In this document: piece by piece, positions 17,643 to 26,666 of the stretch
Position numbering within the stretch: position 1 is the first letter of the stretch
Layout: every line of letters starts with the position of its first letter
Source of the DNA: Rhodospirillales bacterium
Lineage (GTDB): Bacteria > Pseudomonadota > Alphaproteobacteria > ATCC43930 > CGMCC-115725
Assembly: GCA_947473305.1 (NCBI GenBank)
Contig: CANJCB010000031.1
Span: 1-47,348, forward strand
Direction: 5' to 3'
DNA length: 47,348 nucleotides
Position numbers and translations under genes: made by a program
The notes under the pieces: generated by a model
Databases searched by the model: none
Told to the model about the DNA's origin: nothing
Seen by the model: only the letters and a program-made list of their open reading frames with translations

Positions 17643-18340
17643 AGCGCTTCTATGAGGAAGCCACCGTCCATGAAGACGGCGGCGAGTGGGGCGTGAAGCT
17701 CGACGGCAAGCCGCTGCGCACGCCGGCCAAGGCGCCTCTGGTCCTGCCGACGCGCGCGCTCGCGGAAGCCATCGCCGACGAATGGCGGGGGCAGGAAGTC
17801 ACGATCAAGCCGGCGACCCTGCCGCTGACCCGCATCGCCAGCACCGCCATCGATCTCATCCCGCAGAAGCGACCGGCCGTGATCGAAGAGACCGCCAAAT
17901 ATGCGGGCACGGACCTCCTCTGCTACCACGCGGAAGAGCCGGCCAAACTCGTCCAGCGCCAAGCCGAAGCCTGGCAGCCGATGCTCGATTGGGCCATGCT
18001 GCGCTACGACGCGCCGCTCAAGGTCACCGCAGGCATCCTGCCGGTAAGCCAGCCGGCCCAAAGCCTGAGGGCGCTCACCGCGGCACTGGCCGCGATGGAC
18101 GACCAGCGGCTGATGGTTTTGCATCTGGTGACGGGCGCCTGCGGCTCGCTGATCCTGGCGCTGGCGCTGGCGGAAGGACGGATCGGCGCGGACGAGGCTT
18201 TCGCGCTCGCCCAGCTCGACGAGACCTTCGAGATCGAACTCTGGGGCGAAGACGCCGAACAAACCGCCCGGCGCGCAAACCTGCTGGAAGACATCAGGCT
18301 CATGGCGCGGTTTTTGAGCTTGCTGAAGCCCCGCGCGTAA
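17639..18340 (+). CDS. ATP12 family F1-ATPase assembly chaperone
   Basis: A 233-residue protein of the ATP12 family, which in mitochondria binds the F1 alpha subunit during ATP synthase assembly. Bacterial homologues are largely alphaproteobacterial. Recognised from the opening MKRFYEEATVHEDGGEWGV, LDGKPLRTPAKAPLVLPT, ADEWRGQE, TLPLTRIASTAID and the central CYHAEEPAKLVQRQ. The start is TTG (17639), overlapping the rluC stop. It would need coupled translation, since no other in-frame start keeps the conserved N-terminus. It is the last gene of the unit, 16 bases from the convergent sodC end. Confidence 0.9.
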   Translation: MKRFYEEATVHEDGGEWGVKLDGKPLRTPAKAPLVLPTRALAEAIADEWRGQEVTIKPATLPLTRIASTAIDLIPQKRPAVIEETAKYAGTDLLCYHAEEPAKLVQRQAEAWQPMLDWAMLRYDAPLKVTAGILPVSQPAQSLRALTAALAAMDDQRLMVLHLVTGACGSLILALALAEGRIGADEAFALAQLDETFEIELWGEDAEQTARRANLLEDIRLMARFLSLLKPRA

Positions 18341-18356
18341 GCCCGGCGTCCTGCTT

Positions 18357-18884
18357 TTATTTCACCAAGGCGCAGGCGATCCGCGCACCGCCGCCGCCCA
18401 AGGGGGCGGGATCGTCCGAGTAATTGTCACCGCCGCCGTGAATGATAATGGCGTGGCCCTTCACGTCCCTCACCCGGAGGTGAGGCGCGAGGACCGGGAC
18501 AGCGGCTTTGCCCGCGCTATCGACCATCAGAACCGGCAAATCCCCCTTGTGCCCGTCCATGGCGTCCGGCCCTTTATGCTTACCATTATGGGCGGGATCG
18601 AAATGCCCCCCGGCGGCGAGCCCCGCCGCCTTGGCGCCGTTCTGCTCTCCCGGACCGCAAGCGCCCTTGTCGTGAACGTGAAAGCCGTGCGGACCCGCAG
18701 GCAGTCCCGACAGCTCCGGCACAATCATCAAGCCCTGCTTCGTATCGCTCAGTTGCAGCGTCCCGATGGCCGCACCCGAACCATTGGCATCGATCAAGGT
18801 GACGGACGCCTTCGTTGATGCCGCCTCCGCCGCGGCGGCGACCGCAAGCGAGAGACCAAGAGCTAGCGCCAAGGTGGCTTTCAT
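18357..18884 (-). CDS. sodC: Periplasmic Cu/Zn superoxide dismutase
   Basis: A 175-residue exported SodC that removes superoxide in the periplasm. It has a signal peptide (to about residue 22, AEAA). Copper ligands are His69, His71 (GFHVHDKG), His94 and His149. Zinc ligands are His94, His103, His112 and Asp115. Cys76 and Cys171 are placed for the conserved disulfide. The C-terminal DNYSDDPAPLGGGGARIAC motif contains the active-site arginine. The ATG at 18884 follows GGGAGGA closely; a longer frame to 18998 is rejected for that reason and because it lacks a signal. It stands alone on the minus strand. Confidence 0.95.
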   Translation of the reverse strand: MKATLALALGLSLAVAAAAEAASTKASVTLIDANGSGAAIGTLQLSDTKQGLMIVPELSGLPAGPHGFHVHDKGACGPGEQNGAKAAGLAAGGHFDPAHNGKHKGPDAMDGHKGDLPVLMVDSAGKAAVPVLAPHLRVRDVKGHAIIIHGGGDNYSDDPAPLGGGGARIACALVK

Positions 18885-19024
18885 AAGTTCCTCCCAATCC
18901 GCATCTGCGTCGCGATAAGGCGGCCATTCTAGCAGCTGGACCGCCTGTCGCCAGACATCACGCAGGATCAAGCCAAAGGGGCCGTATTCTTTCGCCAACC
19001 CCCCTCTTATGGACTACGATGCTT

Positions 19025-19063
19025 GCCATGGCATGCGGGGGTATTTCCCTCGAATGCCATGGC
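19025..19063. repeat. Inverted repeat of self-palindromic arms before a methyltransferase gene
   Basis: GCCATGGCAT (19025-19034) and ATGCCATGGC (19054-19063) are perfect inverted copies separated by 19 bases. Each arm contains the palindrome GCCATGGC, so the arms are also direct repeats of it. The right arm ends 14 bases before the chosen ATG at 19078. It could fold in mRNA or bind a dimeric protein; nothing shows which. Confidence 0.5.
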
Positions 19064-19077
19064 GGCGGGGGGCCACC

Positions 19078-19881
19078 ATGGTTTCAGCAGATGAAGGGGC
19101 GGCGGGCGCCGAGCACCTGCCCGTCATATCGTGGCGGGACCGCGTCAACATTCTCCGTCAGAACATCAAATTCAAATGGGTGCCGTTCCGCGCCTATTAC
19201 CGCTACCGCTCTTATAAATACATGCGGAACATCGACCCGGAGATGGGGCTGCTTCGCTTCCTCATGAACCGGGAGAAGATCAGTCTCGACATCGGGGCCA
19301 ATCTTGGCTTGTTCACCCACCTGCTCGCGCGTTACAGCAAGCATGTCCATGCCTTTGAGCCGAATCCGCTCGCCTTCGGTATCTTGAGCAGCGCCAAGGA
19401 CACCAATGTCACGCTCTATCGGCAGGCGCTCACCGACCGAACTGAGCAGGTCAACCTTGTCGTGCCGCGCAGCCGCAAGGGCTGGTCCAGCAATGGCGCT
19501 TCGCTCAGGCCCATGAATGTCGACAACTTCCGCCTCGTTCCCACGCCGGGGCGGCGGCTCGACGATCTGAGCCTGCCGCCCATCGGTTTCGTAAAAATCG
19601 ATGTGGAGGGCCATGAATTAAGCGTCTTGAAAGGCGCGCTCGAAACCTTGCGCCGGGACCGCCCCGCTCTTTTTATCGAGAACGAGCAGCTTTACACCGG
19701 CGACGATGTCGGCGAGGTCTTCCGGATCCTTGGCGGCCTCGACTACGACGGCTTCTTCCTCGACGAGGGCGTGCTCACTAACATCAGCCAATTCTCGGTG
19801 GCAGAGCATCAGACCTCCCGGCGTGGCGCAGGCGCCAGCGGGAAACGTTACGTAAAGAACTTCGTCTTCATCCCGCGCTGA
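19078..19881 (+). CDS. FkbM family SAM-dependent methyltransferase
   Basis: A 267-residue class I methyltransferase. SAM-binding motif I is SLDIGANLGLFTHLLARY. It is followed by HAFEPNPLAF (acidic motif II) and GFVKIDVEGHELSVLKGA, the block that marks the FkbM family, which usually O-methylates sugars, polyketides or cell-surface glycans. The acceptor cannot be read from the sequence. I prefer the ATG at 19078, preceded by a G-rich stretch, over one at 19009 that has no ribosome-binding site and adds 23 poorly composed residues. No glycosyltransferase or polysaccharide genes are adjacent, so it seems to stand alone. Confidence 0.85.
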   Translation: MVSADEGAAGAEHLPVISWRDRVNILRQNIKFKWVPFRAYYRYRSYKYMRNIDPEMGLLRFLMNREKISLDIGANLGLFTHLLARYSKHVHAFEPNPLAFGILSSAKDTNVTLYRQALTDRTEQVNLVVPRSRKGWSSNGASLRPMNVDNFRLVPTPGRRLDDLSLPPIGFVKIDVEGHELSVLKGALETLRRDRPALFIENEQLYTGDDVGEVFRILGGLDYDGFFLDEGVLTNISQFSVAEHQTSRRGAGASGKRYVKNFVFIPR

Positions 19882-19918
19882 GCGATCTTTCTCGGTTTAT
19901 CGCCCCAAAAGGCTCCGA

Positions 19919-20404
19919 TTAAGCAGGAGTTCCCCTCTTCTGCTCGCATTCCCGCAAAGCATCCAAAGCACCGCCGATCCCGCTGACAGATGCCTTGAAA
20001 TCTCCCCAAGGCATCTGCCAATGGAGTGTGCGTGCCCGGCTAAGCCTTTCCGATAATTCGCCTTCTGCAATCTCGACCATGACAAGATTGACCAAAACCG
20101 ATGCTGTCATGGGGTGAGGCGCCCCGCGGTCAATTGCAAGCGCGACAGGCGTATTTCCTGAAGGCTTTTTCCAATCAGGCCATGCTCCGATCAAGATCAC
20201 GTGGCCAAGTTTGTTCAACAGCGCATAGGTGTTGATTTCTTTACCGGCATGACGAACCGAGCATCCTTTGGCAAACCCAGCCATATCGGTAATGAGTTCC
20301 CACCCCTTAGGCACGTTGCGCTGCTCGGCGGTGGCCGGCGAGAATGTCGCTAAACTCAACATACCAACCACGATGATCGCGGAGATATTGCCCCAGATTC
20401 GCAT
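19919..20404 (-). CDS. Hypothetical exported protein
   Basis: A 161-residue protein with a clear signal peptide (hydrophobic 5-22, cleavage near ATA-EQ at 26) and no further membrane segment. It is thus probably periplasmic. The mature part contains two cysteines (in KGCSVRHAG and LRECEQK) that could form a disulfide. I recognise no family. Base composition is visibly less GC-rich than its neighbours, which may mark transfer or relaxed selection. The start has only a weak GGGCGG. It converges with the FkbM gene and is divergent from pccB across a 139-base gap. Confidence 0.65.
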   Translation of the reverse strand: MRIWGNISAIIVVGMLSLATFSPATAEQRNVPKGWELITDMAGFAKGCSVRHAGKEINTYALLNKLGHVILIGAWPDWKKPSGNTPVALAIDRGAPHPMTASVLVNLVMVEIAEGELSERLSRARTLHWQMPWGDFKASVSGIGGALDALRECEQKRGTPA

Positions 20405-20543
20405 GGCCGCCCAAGCCCCCGTCAGTGTTTCGAAATTTATATCATGTCCAAGACTTCCAGGTCATAGCCTACCACTGCGACACTGGCACTCCCGCGCGCT
20501 TGGTGCTATCTCCCAACCCTTCCCAAAGGGAGTGCAGGCACTC

Positions 20544-22076
<1,533 letters not shown>

Positions 22077-22111
22077 CGACGGCGATGGTTGTCATTCGAC
22101 GTTTCTTCTCT

Positions 22112-22235
22112 CTCTCCGCCCTTCAGGGGGGAGAGGGCCGGGGTGAGGTGGGTCTATCCGCCTCGCACCGGCGTCACCCACCTCACCCTCCCCGCGATGC
22201 GGGTCCCCTCCCTCTCCCCCCTGAAGGGCGCAGAG
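22112..22235. repeat. Large palindromic intergenic repeat (REP-like) between pccB and pccA
   Basis: The arms at 22112-22153 and 22175-22235 are inverted copies: the outer 26 bases agree at 25 positions, and the inner GTGAGGTGGGT is also shared. The right arm carries an extra segment of about 15 bases. Each arm also folds alone (CTCTCC-GCCC-TTCA-GGGG-GGAGAG on the left). From memory, the GGGAGAGGGCCGGGGTGAGG type sequence is common in intergenic regions of many proteobacteria. It fills most of the 187-base gap and may affect pccA relative to pccB mRNA. Confidence 0.85.
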
Positions 22236-22263
22236 GGTCGATGTGCAGCCGGGGCTAAGCGCC

Positions 22264-24246
22264 ATGTTCCAGAAAATCCTCATCGCCAACCGCGGCGAGA
22301 TCGCCTGCCGCGTCATCCGCACCGCCCGCCGCATGGGCATCAAGACGGTGGCCGTCTATTCGGACGCCGACGCCGATGCGCTCCACGTCCGGGAAGCGGA
22401 TGAGGCCGTCGCCATCGGGCCGGCGCCCTCCACCGAAAGCTATCTGCGGATCGACAAGATCATCGCCGCCTGTAAGCAGACCGGCGCGGAAGCGGTGCAT
22501 CCGGGCTATGGCTTCCTGTCGGAAAAAGAGGCCTTCACGACCGCGCTGAAAGAAGCCGGCATCGCCTTCATCGGCCCCGGCGCCCATGCGGTCGCTGCCA
22601 TGGGCGACAAGATCGAATCGAAGAAGCTCGCCCGCGCCGCCAATGTCTCCACCGTGCCGGGCCATCTCGACGTGATCCCCAATGCCGAAGAGGCGATCCG
22701 GATCGCCCAGGACATCGGCTATCCGGTGATGATCAAGGCCTCAGCCGGCGGCGGCGGCAAGGGCATGCGGATCGCCCATGACGACGCCGAGGCGCGGGAA
22801 GGCTTCCGCTCCGCCACCAACGAGGCGAAATCGAGCTTCGCCGACGACCGGGTCTTCATCGAGAAATACATCGAGGAGCCCCGCCATATCGAAATCCAGG
22901 TGTTGGGCGACACCCATGGCCATGTGATCCATCTGGGCGAGCGCGAATGCTCAATCCAGCGCCGCCACCAGAAGGTGATCGAGGAAGCTCCGAGCCCCTT
23001 CCTCGACGAAGCCACCCGCGCCGCCATGGGCGCGCAGGCGGTGGCGCTCGCCAAGGCGGTGGACTACTGCTCCGCCGGCACGGTCGAGTTCATCGTCGAT
23101 CGAAACCGGAACTTCTATTTCCTGGAAATGAACACCCGGCTCCAGGTCGAGCATCCGGTGACCGAATATGTGACCGGCCTCGATCTCGTCGAATGGATGA
23201 TCCGGGTCGCGGCGGGCGAGAAGCTGCCCTTCACGCAAGACCAGATCAAGCTCGCCGGCTGGGCCATCGAGGCGCGGATCTACGCGGAAGACCCCTTGCG
23301 GAACTTCCTGCCCTCGATCGGCCGGCTTACGCGCTATTCCCCGCCCAAGGGCGAAGGGGTCCGCGTCGATACCGGCGTCTACGAGGGCGCCGAGATCAGC
23401 ATGTATTACGACCCGATGATCGCGAAGCTGATCGGGGCCGGAGCCACCCGCGAGGAAGCAACCGAAAGGCTCGCCCAGGCGCTCGATGCCTTCCTTATCC
23501 GGGGCGTCTCGCACAACGTGGGTTTCGTCGCGGCGCTTATCGGCATGAAGCGCTTTGCCGAGGGCAGGCTTTCGACCAACCTCATCGCCGAGGAATTCCC
23601 CCACGGCTTCTCGGGCGCCGATCTGCCCCAGGCGGAACGGCCGGTGCTGGTGGCCATTGCTGCCGTGGTCCAACGGCTGACGGCGGAAGCCCAGGGCCGG
23701 ATCTCGGGCCAGCTTCCCGGACATAATGTCACCGCGCCCTCCGATTGGGCCGTGCTCTTCGGCGCGGAACGGGCGGATGTGACCCTGGAAAGCCAGGGCG
23801 ACGGTTTCATCGTCACCGGCGAGGATGGCGCCAGGCGGGTCGTGACCGATTGGCAGCCCGGCCAGGCCCTCCTACGGGCGAATATCGACGGGACCGATGC
23901 GATCTTCCAGGTGGACCGCGACGGGATCGGCTTCCGCCTGACCCATCGGGGCTCCGCCACGCCGGTCAAGGTCATGAGCCCCCGCGCGGCGGACCTCATG
24001 GCCCTGATGCCGGTGAAGCAGGCGCCCGACATGTCGCGCTTCCTACTCTCGCCGATGCCGGGGCTTCTGGTCTCGCTCGCGGTCGCCGAGGGCCAGGAAG
24101 TGAAGGCCGGCGAGGAACTCGCCGTGGTCGAAGCCATGAAGATGGAAAACGTGCTGCGCGCCGAGCGCGACGGCCGCGTCTCCAAGATCAAGGCCGCCGC
24201 CGGGGACAGCCTGGCGGTCGACCAGGTGATCTTGGAATTCACCTGA
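22264..24246 (+). CDS. pccA: Propionyl-CoA carboxylase, biotin-carrying alpha subunit
   Basis: A 660-residue biotin carboxylase/biotin carrier subunit. Order: biotin carboxylase domain (IANRGEIACRVIRTARRMG near residue 7; KASAGGGGKGMRI; EMNTRLQVEHPVTE near 295), BT domain, and a biotinyl domain with EAMKMENVL (Lys626). The first 40 residues nearly repeat those of MccA at 3671, showing close paralogy. Assignment to propionyl-CoA rests on the pccB partner just upstream. ATG 22264 is chosen, since the frame open from 22243 adds seven residues that are not conserved. A palindromic repeat precedes it, so its translation may not be coupled to pccB. An acylphosphatase gene follows after 21 bases. 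Confidence 0.95.
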   Translation: MFQKILIANRGEIACRVIRTARRMGIKTVAVYSDADADALHVREADEAVAIGPAPSTESYLRIDKIIAACKQTGAEAVHPGYGFLSEKEAFTTALKEAGIAFIGPGAHAVAAMGDKIESKKLARAANVSTVPGHLDVIPNAEEAIRIAQDIGYPVMIKASAGGGGKGMRIAHDDAEAREGFRSATNEAKSSFADDRVFIEKYIEEPRHIEIQVLGDTHGHVIHLGERECSIQRRHQKVIEEAPSPFLDEATRAAMGAQAVALAKAVDYCSAGTVEFIVDRNRNFYFLEMNTRLQVEHPVTEYVTGLDLVEWMIRVAAGEKLPFTQDQIKLAGWAIEARIYAEDPLRNFLPSIGRLTRYSPPKGEGVRVDTGVYEGAEISMYYDPMIAKLIGAGATREEATERLAQALDAFLIRGVSHNVGFVAALIGMKRFAEGRLSTNLIAEEFPHGFSGADLPQAERPVLVAIAAVVQRLTAEAQGRISGQLPGHNVTAPSDWAVLFGAERADVTLESQGDGFIVTGEDGARRVVTDWQPGQALLRANIDGTDAIFQVDRDGIGFRLTHRGSATPVKVMSPRAADLMALMPVKQAPDMSRFLLSPMPGLLVSLAVAEGQEVKAGEELAVVEAMKMENVLRAERDGRVSKIKAAAGDSLAVDQVILEFT

Positions 24247-24267
24247 GGAGAGAACGAAGGAGGGATC

Positions 24268-24543
24268 ATGAGCGCCGCTCGCCTCATCATCACCGGTAAA
24301 GTCCAGGCCGTAGGCTATCGCGCCTGGGCGGTTCGCGAGGCCCAGCGCCGCAGTTTGCGCGGCTGGACCCGGAACCGCGCGGACGGGACCGTCGAGATCC
24401 TCGCCATCGGCGACCCGATCGACATTTCCTCTTTCACCACCGCCTGCCGCCAGGGTCCAAGCTACGCGAAAGTGGAATCCGTGGACCGCTCCCCCGCCGA
24501 AGACGACGGCAGCGAAGGGTTCAAGCAAGTCGGTTCGATCTAG
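24268..24543 (+). CDS. acyP: Acylphosphatase
   Basis: A 91-residue alpha/beta-sandwich enzyme that hydrolyses acyl phosphates. It shows the signature GKVQAVGYR with the phosphate-binding Arg18, and GWTRNRADGTVEI with the catalytic Asn36. Length is typical. GGAGG sits four bases upstream of the ATG. It directly follows pccA on the same strand and is probably cotranscribed, though a functional link to propionyl-CoA is not established. Ten bases separate its stop from that of the convergent unknown gene. Confidence 0.93.
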   Translation: MSAARLIITGKVQAVGYRAWAVREAQRRSLRGWTRNRADGTVEILAIGDPIDISSFTTACRQGPSYAKVESVDRSPAEDDGSEGFKQVGSI

Positions 24544-24553
24544 AAGACCGCTC

Positions 24554-25117
24554 TTAAACCGCCGCCCGACTCGCTGCTCGCACATCGCCAACCGAGGTCA
24601 GCCATTCGATCTCGGATCGCGCCAGCAGCGCGTTCCGCCGCATCCAGTGGCGCACCATCGGCTGGACGCAGGGGCAATGGGCCTCGGCCTCCTTCCAAAG
24701 CGCGAGCAGGTCGCGCCAATGCTCCACCAATCCGGCAAGCTGGCGTTCGCGCGCGGTCCCGTCGAGCAGGTCGAGGCTCATCATCTTGAGCTTGTAGCCG
24801 ATGTCCGGCGCGCTGCGTGACAGCGGCAGCGCTTCCAGCAGATCGGGAAGCCTCGCCCGGGCCGCCGGGGTTGCCGCGAAACAGAGTTCCTGCCCATCGG
24901 ATGAGGTCAGAAGTTCGACGAGCCCCCGATCCAGCAGCCGTTCCACCGAGGAAGCGACCACCTCGTCCACGGGTTGCCACGAAGGCGCGCCGATCTGTCC
25001 GAGCGCGGTGAGGATCCCATCGATCCCTAGAGCCCCATAAGATGTCACCACGAGCACCCCGACGCTGACCGTGTCGGACGGCAGCACCAGCCGCCAGGTC
25101 TGGGCGGGGGGCATCAT
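24554..25117 (-). CDS. Unknown protein, possibly winged-helix; second gene of a coupled pair
   Basis: A 187-residue soluble protein. Residues about 20-75 (GIDGILTALGQIG, VDEVVASSVERLLDRGLVELL) have the helix-helix-strand pattern of a winged-helix domain with an N-terminal extension. The C-terminal half is helical (ERQLAGLVEHWRDLLALWKEAEAHCPC) and recalls the PadR/Vir-activator layout, but I cannot assign a family. Three cysteines cluster loosely near the end (CPC). Its ATG overlaps the upstream gene's stop (ATGA), so the two proteins are made together. The frame open back to 25756 is antisense or out of frame with that upstream gene and is ignored. Function is unknown. Confidence 0.65.
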   Translation of the reverse strand: MMPPAQTWRLVLPSDTVSVGVLVVTSYGALGIDGILTALGQIGAPSWQPVDEVVASSVERLLDRGLVELLTSSDGQELCFAATPAARARLPDLLEALPLSRSAPDIGYKLKMMSLDLLDGTARERQLAGLVEHWRDLLALWKEAEAHCPCVQPMVRHWMRRNALLARSEIEWLTSVGDVRAASRAAV

Positions 25118-25629
25118 TGGACCAGCGCCACGCCACGGTCCGCGGTCACCCGCGCGAACCGGTCGCCGAAAGCCGCCTCCGCATGACGGAGCGGGACCCG
25201 GAGACCGACCTCCGCCAGAGCATCGGCCAGCACCTGTGCGGCCGGCAGGGCGAGGCGGGCGACCGTGGCCGGCAGCCATTCCTTGAGGATCGATTCGCCC
25301 CCGCCCGCCCGCCCCCGCTGGAGAAAGCTCATAAGCTGGAGAAGACGCCCCTCGTCCGCCCCCATATAGGCGCAGCGCGGGCAGCGCACGTCGAGCAGCC
25401 GCAGAGGGGCCGCGACCACGATCTGGAACAAGCGGTCGAAAGCTGAAACGCCCTTGTCTTGAAGCCCGGCCACCGTGAGCCCGGCGCGCCAGTCCGGCTG
25501 CACCTGGTCTGGCTCCCGCCAGGGCATCGCGAACAGGCGGAGGGTGACGATCGGCAACAGTTCGGCGGTGGTAAGACCGGCCAAACCCGTCTCCTCGGCA
25601 TAGGCAGGCGGCGGACAGGAATGGGACAT
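25114..25629 (-). CDS. Unknown protein with a CPRC motif; first gene of a coupled pair
   Basis: A 171-residue soluble protein with no signal peptide. It carries one CxxC (RCPRCAYMGADEGRLLQLM near residues 82-100) and a helical C-terminus. I do not recognise the family. The single CxxC could be half of a metal or iron-sulfur site completed by dimerisation, or by the partner protein, but that is a guess. It ends in an ATGA overlap with the next gene. Its upstream region has a TTGCAA palindrome and a motif also found before bfd (see 25677-25698), which suggests shared, possibly iron-linked, control. The ATG at 25629 has GGAG-like purines (CGGAG) about 13 bases upstream. Confidence 0.65.
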   Translation of the reverse strand: MSHSCPPPAYAEETGLAGLTTAELLPIVTLRLFAMPWREPDQVQPDWRAGLTVAGLQDKGVSAFDRLFQIVVAAPLRLLDVRCPRCAYMGADEGRLLQLMSFLQRGRAGGGESILKEWLPATVARLALPAAQVLADALAEVGLRVPLRHAEAAFGDRFARVTADRGVALVQ

Positions 25630-25676
25630 CGAAGGGCTCCGAATGCTGAAGATCCTTCGACGGTAGCCTCGCCATT

Positions 25677-25698
25677 TTGCAATTGCAACTCATTCTTA
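25677..25698 (-). promoter_or_regulatory. Candidate operator shared with the bfd-bfr promoter region
   Basis: The plus strand reads TTGCAATTGCAA (a perfect 12-base palindrome, 25677-25688) followed by CTCATTCTTA. The part TTGCAA-NNN-ATTCTYA recurs with the same spacing at 26620-26635. It lies 48 bases before the start of the coupled unknown pair and downstream of a TTGAAA that could be a -35. It resembles a Fur-like half-site arrangement, but the regulator is inference. Confidence 0.4.
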
Positions 25699-25759
25699 GT
25701 TTCAAAGTATCGATTCTAATGAACTCAAGCGACGATTGAAGGGGGGCCGCACTCAAGAC

Positions 25760-25794
25760 AAAAAATCGGCCCCCTCAATCAAGAGGGAGCCGAT
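25760..25794 (-). terminator. Rho-independent terminator after bacterioferritin
   Basis: On the minus strand there is ATCGGC-T-CCCTC, loop TTGATT, GAGGG-G-GCCGAT, then six U residues. It is a stem of about 11 bp with one mismatch, starting about 50 bases after the bfr stop. It separates the iron-storage genes from the unknown pair further along the strand. Confidence 0.92.
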
Positions 25795-25846
25795 CAAATG
25801 CCGAGAGAAGGTGATCGAGGGTCGGAGCGCCCCCCGCCGAAAAACC

Positions 25847-26323
25847 TCAGTCGGCGCTTTCCGACTGGAGCTGGATGTAGTTCTGGACGCCGACTTTTTT
25901 CATGAGATCGAGTTGCGTCTCGATGAAATCGACGCTGTCTTCCTCGCCTTCGAGGATATTGGAAAGCAGGTCCCGGGTGCCGAAGTCGCGCACCTGCTCG
26001 CAGACCGCGATGGCTTCGCGCAGATCGACCAGGGCCGACTGCTCCAGCTTCAGGTCGCAGTTGAGGATTTCCTCGACATCCTCGCCGATCATGAGCTTGC
26101 CGAGGTCCTGCAGATTGGGAATACCGTCCAGGAAGAGGATGCGCTCGATGAGCTTGTCCGCATCCTTCATCTCGTCGATCGATTCGTCGTATTCATGCTT
26201 GCCGAGCTTGGTGATGCCCCAATGCCGCAGCATCCTGGCATGCAGGAAATACTGGTTGATGGCGGTCAGCTCGTTCTTGAGGATGCGGTTCAGATGCTGA
26301 ACCACCTTGGGATCGATCTTCAT
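25847..26323 (-). CDS. bfr: Bacterioferritin, haem-binding type with incomplete ferroxidase centre
   Basis: A 158-residue four-helix-bundle iron-storage protein that assembles as 24-mers with haem between subunits. The haem ligand Met52 is present (DEMKDADK). Of the six classical dinuclear iron ligands, Glu18, Glu51, Glu94 and Glu127 are kept, but His54 is Asp and His130 is Ser. That pattern fits the haem-type subunit of two-component bacterioferritins, whose partner subunit supplies ferroxidase activity. No second bfr is in the window. It follows bfd by 40 bases on the same strand and ends at a strong terminator, so bfd-bfr is a two-gene operon. Confidence 0.93.
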   Translation of the reverse strand: MKIDPKVVQHLNRILKNELTAINQYFLHARMLRHWGITKLGKHEYDESIDEMKDADKLIERILFLDGIPNLQDLGKLMIGEDVEEILNCDLKLEQSALVDLREAIAVCEQVRDFGTRDLLSNILEGEEDSVDFIETQLDLMKKVGVQNYIQLQSESAD

Positions 26324-26363
26324 CTTGGCTCCTGTTCCGGGCGTCTAACTTGGGAACAAGATG

Positions 26364-26564
26364 CTATGCGGTCACCAGTCCGTCCAGTCTCGACGTCAAG
26401 CCGGCCGCTTCCGTGCCGCGCAGGATGTCGCGGACGACGGGAACGCATTTACCGCATTGGGGACGGACGCCCAGGGATCGATAGACGGAGGCGGTCGAAC
26501 ACCCCTCCCCCGCGACGCTGCGGACCTGCCGGTCAGTAAACCCATTGCACAGACATACGTACAT
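26364..26564 (-). CDS. bfd: Bacterioferritin-associated ferredoxin
   Basis: A 66-residue [2Fe-2S] protein that passes electrons to bacterioferritin for iron release. Cluster cysteines are Cys4 and Cys6 (YVCLCNG) and Cys37 and Cys40 (PQCGKC), the usual CxC...CxxC pattern of the BFD-like fold. I use the ATG at 26564 (MYVCLCNG), as in all family members, rather than the frame open to 26636. It leads the bfd-bfr operon. Bfd is generally induced under iron limitation while bfr often is not, so a joint operon may be tuned at the RNA or protein level. Confidence 0.92.
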   Translation of the reverse strand: MYVCLCNGFTDRQVRSVAGEGCSTASVYRSLGVRPQCGKCVPVVRDILRGTEAAGLTSRLDGLVTA

Positions 26565-26619
26565 CGAGAAGCACCCGCAACGACGATTGCGAATGCATCT
26601 TAACTGCGCATGCGGCTCG

Positions 26620-26636
26620 TTGCAATCAATTCTCAA
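26620..26636 (-). promoter_or_regulatory. Candidate iron-responsive operator upstream of bfd
   Basis: The plus strand reads TTGCAATCAATTCTCAA, that is TTGAGAATTGATTGCAA towards bfd, 56 bases before its ATG. TGAGAAT with a TTGCA half resembles Fur-type sites as I recall them, though symmetry is imperfect. The same TTGCAA-NNN-ATTCTYA pattern lies before the unknown pair at 25629. Confidence 0.4.
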
Positions 26637-26666
26637 TCACAAACTGTGTTGGATTGTCGCAGCGCC

